Source: Ostrinia nubilalis (taxonomy: Eukaryota; Arthropoda; Insecta; Lepidoptera; Crambidae). From it: a DNA stretch of 64,000 nt. The first letter of the stretch is position 1. Every line of letters starts with the position of its first letter. The stretch spans positions 8,251,001-8,315,000 of the forward strand of contig NC_087111.1 in assembly GCF_963855985.1 (NCBI RefSeq), read 5' to 3'. Both the position numbers and the translations under genes were made by a program. This document shows, one piece after another, positions 62,701 through 63,401 of this stretch. Under the pieces are notes generated by a model. The model saw only the letters and a program-made list of their open reading frames with translations, searched no databases and had not been told where the DNA came from.

Positions 62701-63401
62701 TTTGTTTCATCAATGTTGGGTTACTCACAATTTTTTAAAATAATTAACCGTTTGAGTCCCAGACGGCATTAATTAATGTCTTAACAATTGATTATCTATT
62801 GTGTCTGGATTCGCGGGCCTTGAAGGATTAAAAGTCTATATTATTTTGTTCACAGCCGCCGCCTAGTGCTGACGATCCGGCCGCTACTAGAAGCGTACTC
62901 GAGCACGTGCCGCGCGCTGTCGGGCACGGGCGGCTCGCAGAAGGAGCTCGTCAAACGCACGCTCGACCAGCTGGCCAACGACTTCACGCAGAACCGCATG
63001 CCCTACGGTCAGTACACATAAAATAGAGCAACCTGGTTGATGGTAGGGCTGGTTCTAAGTCCGCCTGGCTAGCTACCACCATCTTACCTAAGTCTGTCGC
63101 CATAACAACAATGTTAACGGTCGGCCAAAATTCAAAAGAGTGAAAGACTTTTGGAGTTTGTTATAGTTAAAGTAACCCAGCCTTAATTATGTATCAATTT
63201 CCAGGCGAAGCGGTGTCTACGGACGCGATTCGCAACTGCCACCGGCTGTTACGCCAATGGGGCGTGCTAGAGATGTACGAGGAGAATAAAACTCGTTGCA
63301 TCCGCCTCGCGCCGCCCTACACAGAAACCGACGCATTGCAACGCGTCGTCCACAACATACACAAGTTCAACGTCGACGCCGCCATCTTGCGCGACAAGTG
63401 A
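14593..63401 (+). CDS. mino: Glycerol-3-phosphate acyltransferase, GPAT1/minotaur type: whole gene, 17 coding exons
   Basis: Span of the coding gene; coding exons are listed separately. Joining 17 exons gives 872 codons plus TGA with consistent phases and no internal stop. Mammalian GPAT1 is about 830 residues. The family transfers a fatty acyl group from acyl-CoA to sn-1 of glycerol-3-phosphate at the outer mitochondrial membrane, starting phospholipid and triacylglycerol synthesis. Visible: hydrophobic N-terminal stretch (about residues 22-36), Cys-X2-Cys at the end of exon 3, acyltransferase block I HRSHLD 289-294 (catalytic His289/Asp294), block II GAFFIRRR 331-338, block III FIEGGRTRTGK 371-381 (phosphate binding), block IV LLVPVS 406-411, hydrophobic segments near 536-548 and 625-650, and a C-terminal domain ending in RDK. 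Introns run from 197 bp to 10.4 kb and are TE-rich. Exons 2, 6 and 12 have extra partial copies downstream. Family assignment is firm; the symbol follows Drosophila and orthology was not tested. Confidence 0.93.
15053..15104 (+). repeat. Short tandem duplication in intron 1
   Basis: Two adjacent copies of a 26 bp unit starting CTTCAACTAGTTGTTTTGCC. Confidence 0.9.
16649..17106. mobile_element. Non-autonomous hAT element with 8 bp target duplication
   Basis: Ends TAGTGATGCAACGAATAC and its reverse complement, flanked by identical ATTCTATG at 16641-16648 and 17107-17114. The inside is rich in CGAATACGAATA repeats. An 8 bp duplication is the hAT signature. Confidence 0.85.
18225..18330 (+). mobile_element. 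RTE LINE 3' fragment
   Basis: 'aggtggaccgacgatct' through 'cagcagtggacgtcctatggc', the conserved end of the RTE family seen elsewhere in the window. Confidence 0.65.
18495..21058. repeat. Large inverted repeat in intron 1
   Basis: Left arm about 18495-19062 and right arm about 20499-21058 are inverted copies with some divergence. Both include the C-rich stretch next to CCACTTAAGCACAACTCCGTC. The ~1.4 kb spacer holds a short extra inverted piece (19838-19862) and the first copy of the segmental duplication. Confidence 0.85.
19864..20504 (+). repeat. Segmental duplication, copy A1
   Basis: About 640 bp nearly identical to 24379-25058, from 'cacagaataagtaatagtac' to 'gtgagccaggcctg'. It includes an RTE tail fragment (about 20135-20205) and, only in this copy, a perfect 26 bp palindrome at 20089-20114. 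Confidence 0.9.
21570..21690 (-). mobile_element. RTE LINE 3' fragment
   Basis: 'cagccacaggacgtccactg' through 'gcggcctgcatccagcgcc', minus-strand tail of the RTE family. Same type at 42000-42085 and 49420-49545. Confidence 0.7.
22565..22684. mobile_element. Small foldback MITE (GGCCTAAGATGCG family)
   Basis: Contains CGTGATAA-type internal repeats, 'aatgtatgggcttatcacg' and the right end GCATCTTAGGCCTA. Related copies at 41165-41240 and, complete, at 63686-63794. Confidence 0.6.
23040..23087 (-). pseudogene. Antisense exon 5-like fragment
   Basis: Read on the minus strand, 16 codons give FKSVIYEVTKQEETKE against FQSAIDEVTKQEVTKE of exon 5: 12 of 16 residues and 36 of 48 bases identical, most differences at third positions. 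It lies in an open frame of 125 codons (22794-23171, minus) whose remainder I do not recognise. Either a relic of an inverted duplication or an exon of a diverged paralogue. Confidence 0.55.
23321..23465 (+). CDS. mino: GPAT exon 2
   Basis: Residues 37-85, ending in RRRHYNDIYTKLDAVAA. The acceptor is a strong pyrimidine-rich tract (ttctttccag) and the donor is GCG|GTGAGT, phase 0. The exon is very GC-rich compared with the AT-rich introns. It is the first unit of a 170 bp tandem array that repeats its last ~110 nt plus ~55 nt of intron. This copy has CGGCCTGTG where the downstream copies have CGGCAGGCGGTG, so only the downstream copies contain an AG acceptor-like site. The Arg-rich stretch followed by Asn-Asp-Ile-Tyr resembles the cytosolic N-terminal region of family members. 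Confidence 0.85.
23351..24378 (+). repeat. 170 bp tandem array of the 3' half of exon 2 plus donor (six units)
   Basis: The donor GTGAGTGACGTCACG recurs at 23466, 23636, 23806, 23976, 24146 and 24316, exactly 170 bp apart. Each unit holds the last ~110 nt of exon 2 and ~55 nt of intron. Units 2-4 are nearly identical and units 5 and 6 carry a few changes. Compared with exon 2, units 2-6 lack one base near the unit start and have a 3 nt longer CGGCAGGCGGTG. That change creates CAG|GCG followed by 21 codons in phase 0 up to the donor, so each could be a 63 nt cassette exon (findings). Reading straight through instead hits TGA at 23637. A seventh fragment lies at 25061-25115. Confidence 0.9.
23573..23635 (+). 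other. Candidate cassette exon 2b (first of five, 63 nt)
   Basis: Acceptor ctcgctgcggcag|GCG, then 21 in-frame codons (AVRARRRHYNDIYTKLDAVA plus A), then GCG|GTGAGT. Both ends are phase 0, so inclusion between exons 2 and 3 keeps the frame. Equivalent segments end at 23805, 23975, 24145 and 24315. The acceptor tract is GC-rich and weaker than the others in this gene, and introns between units would be only 107 nt. The two base changes among the five copies (GCA/GCC in unit 5, CGC/CGG in unit 6) are both synonymous. No expression evidence. Confidence 0.35.
24379..25058 (+). repeat. Segmental duplication, copy A2
   Basis: Second copy of 19864-20504, directly after the exon 2 array. It ends at a small exon 2-like fragment (25061-25115: gcgggtggtgcggcggccgc, then ctcgctgcggcag). 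Carries an RTE tail at 24645-24720. Confidence 0.9.
25116..28599. other. Intron 2, mostly unannotated AT-rich DNA
   Basis: Nothing coding. At 26880-27210 (minus) an open frame contains KVLVDTGTASSWL, similar to a retroelement aspartic protease site (Asp-Thr/Ser-Gly). It is followed on that strand by a TTGGTCCTTC motif found again at 55911-55985, so an LTR-retroelement relic is possible. 27300-27430 is a retroelement tail. 27975-28140 has inverted GTTTGGGAA-type ends. Confidence 0.4.
28600..28698. mobile_element. 99 bp foldback MITE
   Basis: Ends CCGGTTTTCACCATCAATCC and its near complement, with inner inverted TTTTTAAGTGACCCC. A related copy at 32040-32145. Confidence 0.7.
28780..29053 (-). 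mobile_element. tRNA-derived SINE
   Basis: On the minus strand it starts GTCGGCCGTTTGGTGTAGTGG (box A-like) and contains GGTTCGATTTCC (box B-like). A body and a 'tagtacaagctttgcttagt' tail follow. The acceptor stem does not pair as in a real tRNA. Confidence 0.8.
29293..30176 (-). mobile_element. Mariner element with broken transposase
   Basis: Inverted ends TACGAGGG(C/G)(T)GGCTGA with GCGGCCTA inside, bounded by TA. The minus-strand transposase survives in two pieces: GPSYTMVKKWARLFQHGRET (29740-29910) and HPPYSQDLLPSDIFLF (29401-29622), the mariner C-terminal catalytic motif. 884 bp against about 1.3 kb for a full element, so internally deleted and inactive. Confidence 0.88.
30303..30483. 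mobile_element. MITE of the GGCCCAGAACAGAC family
   Basis: Ends GGCCCAGAACAGAC and GTCTGTTCTGGGCC with repeated GCAACT motifs. Other copies at 35239-35447 (complete) and 58989-60047 (split). Confidence 0.85.
30850..31190 (-). pseudogene. Non-LTR retrotransposon C-terminal fragment
   Basis: The frame at 30883-31116 encodes LNRLRTQVGRSWMAQTWECK, then CGFVPQSTKHMMSCPACP and CTQEDL, the Cys/His-rich end of Jockey/CR1-type ORF2 proteins. 5'-truncated. Confidence 0.7.
31273..31386 (+). CDS. mino: GPAT exon 3 (Cys-X2-Cys region)
   Basis: Residues 86-123, 38 codons, phase 0 at both ends, acceptor ttgttgttgcag and donor AGG|GTAAGT. It encodes a Pro-rich linker and then LACAKCAPLSR. A similar Cys pair followed by a short Ser-Arg segment is, from memory, present before the acyltransferase domain in insect minotaur proteins. 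It lies between two very large introns (7.8 and 10.4 kb), so it is supported mainly by phase, splice sites and continuity with exon 4. Confidence 0.85.
31387..33253. other. Intron 3, first part
   Basis: A foldback MITE at about 32040-32145 with inverted TTTTTAAGTGACCCC. Otherwise AT-rich sequence without a recognised feature. Confidence 0.45.
33254..33400. mobile_element. MITE of the GCCCGGTTTCCACC family
   Basis: Ends ACCCGGTTTTCACTAAAGCA and CTTTGGTGGAAACCGGGCCT. A second, interrupted copy at 57966-58722 and a half copy ending at 28460. Confidence 0.75.
33970..34100. other. GC-rich island in intron 3
   Basis: A CpG-rich run (GGAGCGGCGCGCGCGCACGC) inside AT-rich intron, followed by TCATCGTTCATTGAG. 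It could be an internal promoter. No open frame of interest. Confidence 0.3.
34780..34935 (-). mobile_element. SINE-like repeat fragment
   Basis: Same family as 11310-11560: 'gaggaagctcttggtctgta' and 'tggaagcgaacttcaccc', ending at 'aactgccggaaaacaacaat'. Confidence 0.6.
35239..35447. mobile_element. Complete MITE of the GGCCCAGAACAGAC family
   Basis: TTAGGCCCAGAACAGACGGT to ACCGTCTGTTCTGGGCCTTA, 209 bp, arms extending through GAAACGCAACTGCAACGAAAC. This copy shows the uninterrupted form of the nested insertion site in intron 14. Confidence 0.9.
35580..35782 (-). mobile_element. Lep1-type Helitron
   Basis: Reverse orientation: CTAGCTTTTGCCCGCGGCTT at its 3' end and the ...TTATAATATTAGTAGGA 5' end. 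Confidence 0.8.
35783..39583. other. Intron 3, middle part
   Basis: RTE tail at 37555-37620 and a retroelement tail at 38030-38150. A second GC-rich island at 39140-39235 (GGCGCTCGGCGCCCGCGCGG). The rest is AT-rich without recognised features. Confidence 0.4.
39584..39852. mobile_element. Foldback MITE, TACAGGGTGTTAGG family
   Basis: About 269 bp with arms longer than 100 bp, TACAGGGTGTTAGGTAAATG to its complement CACCCTGTA, flanked by TA. A second copy at 58306-58572 has the same structure. Confidence 0.9.
40900..41067. mobile_element. Foldback MITE, TACCATGAGTTTACG family
   Basis: Perfect ~35 bp inverted ends from TACCATGAGTTTACGTTAGG through CGCTAGCGA. An older relative of the inside is at 2190-2330. 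Confidence 0.88.
41165..41245. mobile_element. MITE fragment near the end of intron 3
   Basis: 'aatgtatgggcttatcacgt' and 'cgataaaatg', shared with the MITEs at 22565 and 63686. Confidence 0.5.
41808..41972 (+). CDS. mino: GPAT exon 4
   Basis: Residues 124-178, 55 codons, phase 0 at both ends. Acceptor tccccag and donor ACG|GTAAGT are both strong. The sequence ESWHDP...NIGRHTCANGGVFSRYFCDQ belongs to the cytosolic region before the catalytic core. It has five Cys-rich/aromatic clusters but no catalytic motif. It follows exon 3 without a frame change (CAPLSR|ESWHDP), matching the 'P-S-R then D-P' spacing of the family. Confidence 0.87.
41995..42085 (-). mobile_element. RTE LINE 3' fragment in intron 4
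   Basis: 'agccgtaggacgtccactgc' through 'gcggcctgcatccag', starting within 25 bp of the exon 4 donor. Confidence 0.65.
42662..42850 (+). mobile_element. RTE LINE 3' fragment
   Basis: 'catagctcgtagagacgatg', 'tggaccgacaatctggtgaa' and 'cagtggacgtcatttggcta'. In frame this reads like WAGHIARRDDG...TDNLVKVAGR with a gap. Confidence 0.7.
43585..44640. repeat. 178 bp satellite-like tandem array in intron 4
   Basis: CTGTCTAAGGTCTGTAGCT recurs at 43819, 43997, 44175, 44353 and 44531, exactly 178 bp apart, with very few differences. The array starts at a perfect hairpin (25 bp stems, ACAG loop, 43584-43637) made of the same CTGTCTAAGGT sequence, and ends in a more diverged unit. Each unit includes AAGAATCTTCTAACCAAAAA and CTCCACCATGCGTAAG. 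Confidence 0.92.
44860..44945 (-). mobile_element. tRNA-SINE fragment
   Basis: 'gaaaacacccagaccaatac aaacaaatatg' as in the SINE body; no tRNA head. Confidence 0.5.
45551..45700. mobile_element. MITE of the TAACGCCCGTATTCAC family
   Basis: TAACGCCCGTATTCACAAAC to GTGTGAATACGGGCGTAA, 150 bp, 64 bp before exon 5. A second copy at 51668-51820. Confidence 0.88.
45764..45963 (+). CDS. mino: GPAT exon 5
   Basis: Residues 179-245. Acceptor ttgtttccttccag, donor AA|GTAAGT, ends two bases into a codon. It encodes a charged, probably helical stretch with FQSAIDEVTKQEVTKE, then RNIRKKVEARALRVLNNISSAMSN, the helical segment before catalytic block I. A 48 nt stretch in intron 1 on the opposite strand (23040-23087) is 75% identical to the FQSAIDEVTKQE part, which suggests an old inverted copy or a relic of a paralogue. 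Confidence 0.9.
46398..47501. mobile_element. Nested pair of DNA elements filling intron 5
   Basis: Outer element: TAACGCCCGGTTCACACA to TGTGTGAACCGGGCGTAA with long arms. Inner element 46473-47386: TAGGGTCAAGGAGGCAACAG to CTGTTGCCTCCCTGACCCTA. The inner one has several GTGACTC/GTGGCTC motifs and a short frame MPRKKTDRKIGKK at 46926, possibly a transposase N-terminus relic. Confidence 0.75.
47573..47809 (+). CDS. mino: GPAT exon 6: acyltransferase block I (catalytic His/Asp)
   Basis: Residues 245-324. It carries LIFVPLHRSHLDYILV, the H-X4-D catalytic motif (His289, Asp294), then LRPPLVAAGDNMRIPFFG. The His acts as general base and the Asp supports it in this family. Acceptor attttccaccag, donor GG|GTGAGT; the exon starts and ends two bases into a codon. 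Seven recognisable copies of its last ~125 nt plus the donor follow in intron 6, one of them intact. This is the best-matching exon of the gene. Confidence 0.96.
47847..47984 (+). pseudogene. Exon 6 copy 1, disrupted
   Basis: Matches exon 6 from LIF onward, but the motif reads V-R-L-N-R-S-H-L-D-Y: the catalytic His is Asn and the preceding Pro is Arg. A 13 nt insertion within the TFTL stretch shifts the frame. No upstream AG gives the phase needed. Confidence 0.8.
48009..48134 (+). pseudogene. Exon 6 copy 2, His to Gln with compensating frameshifts
   Basis: A good acceptor (atttctag|T) and donor with correct phases, total 126 nt. The motif is PLQRSHLDY (catalytic His changed to Gln). An extra T after LR and a missing T near the end shift the frame across the last third and then restore it, without a stop. 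It could be spliced but would encode an altered C-terminal half. Confidence 0.75.
48226..48350 (+). pseudogene. Exon 6 copy 3, Asp to Asn
   Basis: Same 125 nt length as the exon 6 segment with no indel. The motif is HRSHLNY (catalytic Asp changed to Asn), with Phe to Leu and Arg to Trp elsewhere. The preceding sequence has a 2 nt deletion against exon 6, and I see no well-formed acceptor in the right phase. Confidence 0.75.
48400..48524 (+). pseudogene. Exon 6 copy 4, His to Tyr
   Basis: No indel over 125 nt. The motif reads PLYRSHLDN (catalytic His changed to Tyr, following Tyr changed to Asn). Other differences from exon 6 are mostly synonymous. An in-frame TGA lies about 15 nt upstream and no AG gives the required phase. 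Confidence 0.75.
48549..48674 (+). other. Candidate alternative exon 6b (intact catalytic block I)
   Basis: Exon-6 copy 5. Acceptor caacctatttctag|T and donor GG|GTGAGT give a 126 nt exon with the same phases as exon 6 (starts and ends two bases into a codon). It encodes LIFVPLHRSHLDYILV through DNMRIPFFG, identical in protein to exon 6. Between them 14 bases differ, every one synonymous. Splicing exon 5 to 6b to 7 would give a shorter protein lacking residues 246-282; splicing 6 to 6b to 7 would duplicate block I. The donor of copy 4 is only 24 nt upstream, so copies 4 and 5 cannot both be used. Coding constraint is well supported; actual use is not shown. Confidence 0.6.
48700..48810 (+). 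other. Exon 6 copy 6: in-frame, catalytic PLHRS deleted
   Basis: Acceptor acttagctctag|T and donor GG|GTGAGT, 111 nt, in phase with exons 5 and 7 and free of stops. A precise 15 nt deletion removes Pro-Leu-His-Arg-Ser, giving LIFVHLDYILV, so the catalytic His is gone while the rest is kept. If spliced it would make an inactive enzyme core. Confidence 0.45.
48885..49009 (+). pseudogene. Exon 6 copy 7, Asp to Asn as the only protein change
   Basis: 125 nt without indel. The only amino-acid change against exon 6 is HRSHLDY to HRSHLNY. It shares its upstream segment with copy 3. Its final third has the same codons as exon 6 rather than those of copies 3-5, suggesting gene conversion. No acceptor in the right phase is apparent. 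Confidence 0.75.
49420..49545 (-). mobile_element. RTE LINE 3' fragment in intron 6
   Basis: 'cagccacaggtcgtccactg' through 'aggtcatctgtccaccttgt'. Confidence 0.65.
49587..49679 (+). CDS. mino: GPAT exon 7: acyltransferase block II
   Basis: Residues 324-355. It encodes WFLRGCGAFFIRRRVDGSD, matching the family's block II (Gly-Gly-Phe-Phe-Ile-Arg-Arg-Arg), with Arg residues that contact the glycerol-3-phosphate phosphate. Acceptor ttgttgcag, donor AG|GTAAAT. Phase 2 at both ends, the same as exon 6 and its intact copy, so either can join it. Confidence 0.95.
49915..50234. mobile_element. Foldback element in intron 7
   Basis: ACAGTCATCGTCAATAATTC to its imperfect complement GAGGCTGACTGT, with inner inverted CAATGAGGGTTTTTGCGA and CGCCATCTAGCGGATC pieces. 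One end also occurs alone at 35475-35520. Confidence 0.7.
50315..50583 (-). mobile_element. tRNA-derived SINE in intron 7
   Basis: GTCGGCCGTTTGGTGTAGTGG head on the minus strand, box B-like GTTCGATTCCC, then body and tail as at 28780. Ends 61 bp before exon 8. Confidence 0.8.
50645..50739 (+). CDS. mino: GPAT exon 8: acyltransferase block III
   Basis: Residues 355-387. It contains FFIEGGRTRTGKP, block III, whose Glu-Gly and Arg residues bind the glycerol-3-phosphate phosphate. Acceptor tatttccag, donor G|GTATGA. It begins 61 bp after the end of a tRNA-derived SINE in the intron. Ends one base into a codon. Confidence 0.95.
50740..51667. other. Intron 8, first part
   Basis: Two retroelement tails (50940-51075 and 51225-51330) of the 4795 family. 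The rest is AT-rich. Confidence 0.45.
51668..51820. mobile_element. MITE of the TAACGCCCGTATTCAC family
   Basis: 153 bp, near-identical inside to 45551-45700. Confidence 0.88.
51986..52160. mobile_element. MITE of the CTGAACTGTCC family
   Basis: TATAGTTCCAAAATACTGAA to its imperfect complement at the right. The middle has 'gttccgatttttgccatgtt'. Other copies at 58143-58305 (opposite orientation) and 59281-59437. Confidence 0.85.
52425..52660 (+). CDS. mino: GPAT exon 9: acyltransferase block IV
   Basis: Residues 387-465. It encodes AGILSVIMDAYLDGTIDDALLVPVSLNYDKLVDG, which includes block IV (LLVPVS) and the Tyr-Asp/Glu-Arg/Lys-Leu-Val-Asp-Gly segment typical of GPAT1. It continues to VREQLGMPKQ and IRVDFNQPISLK, where the family has Arg-Val-Asp-Phe-Ala-Gln-Pro-Phe-Ser. 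Acceptor atttcttccag, donor AAG|GTATGT, ends in phase 0. Confidence 0.95.
53089..53290 (+). CDS. mino: GPAT exon 10
   Basis: Residues 466-533. ELVTSFQKYNYLKMPVERPLTP leads into an Asn-rich linker (PPNNNNLGVDLDHRILYNNSHSS) and then HKLMIEAIGRHLVYD. The family has a variable loop here, before a conserved helix with the first membrane segment. Acceptor atttccag, donor TATG|GTGAGT, ends one base into a codon. Confidence 0.92.
53575..53759 (+). CDS. mino: GPAT exon 11 (first C-terminal hydrophobic segment)
   Basis: Residues 533-594. DASQATALMCTNVVSYVLLTEHRSG corresponds to the family's 'A-I-M-S-T-H-I-V-A-C-L-L-L' region, a candidate membrane-associated helix. Then a charged helix and LGYTGDTPALVHHA. 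Acceptor atttcttccacag, donor GCT|GTAAGT, ends in phase 0. That phase would also accept the mini-exon 12b at 55505. Confidence 0.92.
53898..54164 (-). mobile_element. tRNA-derived SINE in intron 11
   Basis: Best preserved head: minus strand TCGGCCGTTTGGTGTAGTGG and CCCGGGTTCGATTCCCGG, a fully paired T-arm. The acceptor stem does not pair, so this is a SINE and not a tRNA gene. Confidence 0.82.
54620..54767 (+). CDS. mino: GPAT exon 12
   Basis: Residues 595-644. LDMLGRGLVRREG leads to IKPQLSIAASIELGYYANTVGAHYAPAAIM, matching the family's 'L-E-L-x-F-Y-S-N-x-x-x-H-x-F-x-x-x-A-I' segment, the second membrane-associated helix. Acceptor tttgcccacag, donor G|GTAAGT, ends one base into a codon. The last 43 nt and the donor are repeated 780 bp downstream. 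Confidence 0.93.
54786..55420 (-). mobile_element. hAT element with transposase C-terminus
   Basis: Inverted ends CAGGGGTGTCCAAAC and GTTTGGACAGCCCTG, 635 bp. The minus-strand frame 54858-55223 includes FGQKMGSMMGSTYLCESAYS and MKLIKSKYRSSLT, the hAT dimerisation region of ZBED/GTF2IRD2-like transposases. Flanking ATTTAGAT/ATTTTAGA supports an ~8 bp target duplication. Inserted 19 bp after the exon 12 donor. Confidence 0.88.
55421..56017. repeat. Tandem duplication of the exon 12 end with flanking intron
   Basis: 'aaaagttcatgtttaggtag' through 'aaaaatctcaattcag' occurs at 55455-55504 and 55588-55637, with the mini-exon 12b between. At 55911-55985 a TTTGGTCCTT motif occurs three times before exon 13. 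Confidence 0.85.
55505..55547 (+). other. Candidate mini-exon 12b (duplicated end of exon 12)
   Basis: A copy of the last 43 nt of exon 12 with its donor. A new AG lies directly upstream (aatctcaattcag|ACG AAC ACT GTG). From that acceptor it reads TNTVGAHYAPAAIM plus one base, phase 0 to phase 1, exactly the phases of exon 12. Exon 11 to 12b to 13 would therefore be in frame and drop 35 residues. The only protein change in the copied part is the first residue (Ala to Thr). Confidence 0.4.
56018..56112 (+). CDS. mino: GPAT exon 13
   Basis: Residues 644-675, ATALESILHQPGADHQCVRHTELLDTALQLCE. It continues the helix begun in exon 12. Acceptor tcttttctcacag, donor GAG|GTAAGT. The intron just before it carries a threefold repeat of a TTTGGTCCTT motif and the duplicated end of exon 12. 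Confidence 0.88.
56124..56476. mobile_element. MITE split by a poly(A)-tailed SINE
   Basis: Outer ends 'ataaagcccagtctgtgacc' and the inverted 'gctcacagaccagactata', with inner inverted 'gaattttgtccaatgacccc' and a CG-rich hairpin 56310-56428. The SINE of the 11310 family sits at 56165-56306 with a long A tract. A half copy of the outer MITE is at 61525-61650. Confidence 0.8.
56577..56712. repeat. Pair of 18 bp perfect palindromes
   Basis: TTAGCAACCGGTTGCTAA occurs at about 56577 and again at about 56688, flanking 'gcgccacctgcagttgaacg tggcgc'. Probably ends of a small foldback element. Confidence 0.8.
56990..57186. mobile_element. Foldback MITE in intron 13
   Basis: TCATCTTCATAGAAACGCAC and its complement, with arms of about 80 bp through GCGCGGTTTGTATG, GCGCGCACGCACACAC and TGACAAAATTTA. 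Confidence 0.85.
57260..57367 (+). CDS. mino: GPAT exon 14
   Basis: Residues 676-711, 36 codons, phase 0 at both ends: VLQLEFILAAPCTRLRETMLQALDALIHAQVLRANE. It corresponds to the helical region where the family has 'A-S-x-L-C-Y-L-L-S-N-E-x-x-x-x-P-C'; here Pro-Cys is kept (APC). Acceptor tatttccatag, donor GAG|GTGAGT. Confidence 0.88.
57434..57835. mobile_element. Element with AACCGACTTCAAAAA ends
   Basis: 'ttcaaccgacttcaaaaaat' to 'catttgaagtcggttttatg'. The inside has repeated 'ataactccgccaattatgaa' and 'cccccaagggtgg'. A second copy at 60075-60487 is about 95% alike by eye. Confidence 0.8.
57966..58722. mobile_element. Three-element MITE cluster in intron 14
   Basis: Outer MITE TAGGCCCGGTTTCCACCAAG to CCTTGGTGAAAACCGGGCCC. 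Inside it the CTGAACTGTCC MITE (58143-58305), and in that the TACAGGGTGTTAGG foldback (58306-58572). Confidence 0.85.
58989..60047. mobile_element. Nested stack: MITE, 847 bp element, MITE
   Basis: The GGCCCAGAACAGAC MITE is cut at 59073-59919 by an element with ends GGAGAACAACCATTTT / AGTGGTTGTTCTCC. That element contains a CTGAACTGTCC-family MITE (59281-59437) and an inverted TGACAGATGACAAAAC pair (59455-59525). Confidence 0.88.
60070..60490. mobile_element. Second element with AACCGACTTCAAAAA ends
   Basis: 'caaccgacttcaaaaaagga' to 'gcatttgaagtcggtttttt', ending about 55 bp before exon 15. Confidence 0.8.
60546..60682 (+). CDS. mino: GPAT exon 15 (acidic linker)
   Basis: Residues 712-757. 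KVDGIEEQRWSRRFAARLEDDDEERPDP is a basic-then-acidic, GC-rich linker, comparable in position and charge to the Glu/Asp-rich linker of mammalian GPAT1. It is followed by LRYTVGHDAEAIAER. Acceptor tttacccacag, donor CG|GTGAGT. Confidence 0.88.
60683..62855. other. Intron 15, TE-derived sequence
   Basis: 61195-61520 looks like a minus-strand non-LTR fragment (no clean frame). 61525-61640 is half of the split MITE of intron 13. 61645-61961 is a minus-strand Lep1-type Helitron ending ATTAGTAGGA. 62073-62190 is a retroelement tail, and 62377-62570 a dispersed 'gactagctgaccccgcgaac' element. Confidence 0.55.
62856..63007 (+). CDS. mino: GPAT exon 16
   Basis: Residues 757-808. RRLVLTIRPLLEAYSSTCRAL matches the family's 'F-L-x-x-L-L-G-P-L-L-E-A-Y-S-S' segment closely. 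Then KELVKRTLDQLANDFTQNRMPY. Acceptor tttgttcacag, donor G|GTCAGT, ends one base into a codon. GC-rich relative to the introns. Confidence 0.92.
63205..63401 (+). CDS. mino: GPAT exon 17 (C-terminus and stop)
   Basis: Residues 808-872 plus TGA. GEAVSTDAIRNCHRLLRQWGVLEMYEENKTRCIRLAPPY ends in FNVDAAILRDK. The family keeps a 'K-N-A-V-K-x-F-x-x-x-G-V' helix here, matched by RNCHRLLRQWGV. Acceptor atcaatttccag. The intron before it is the shortest (197 bp). Confidence 0.93.
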
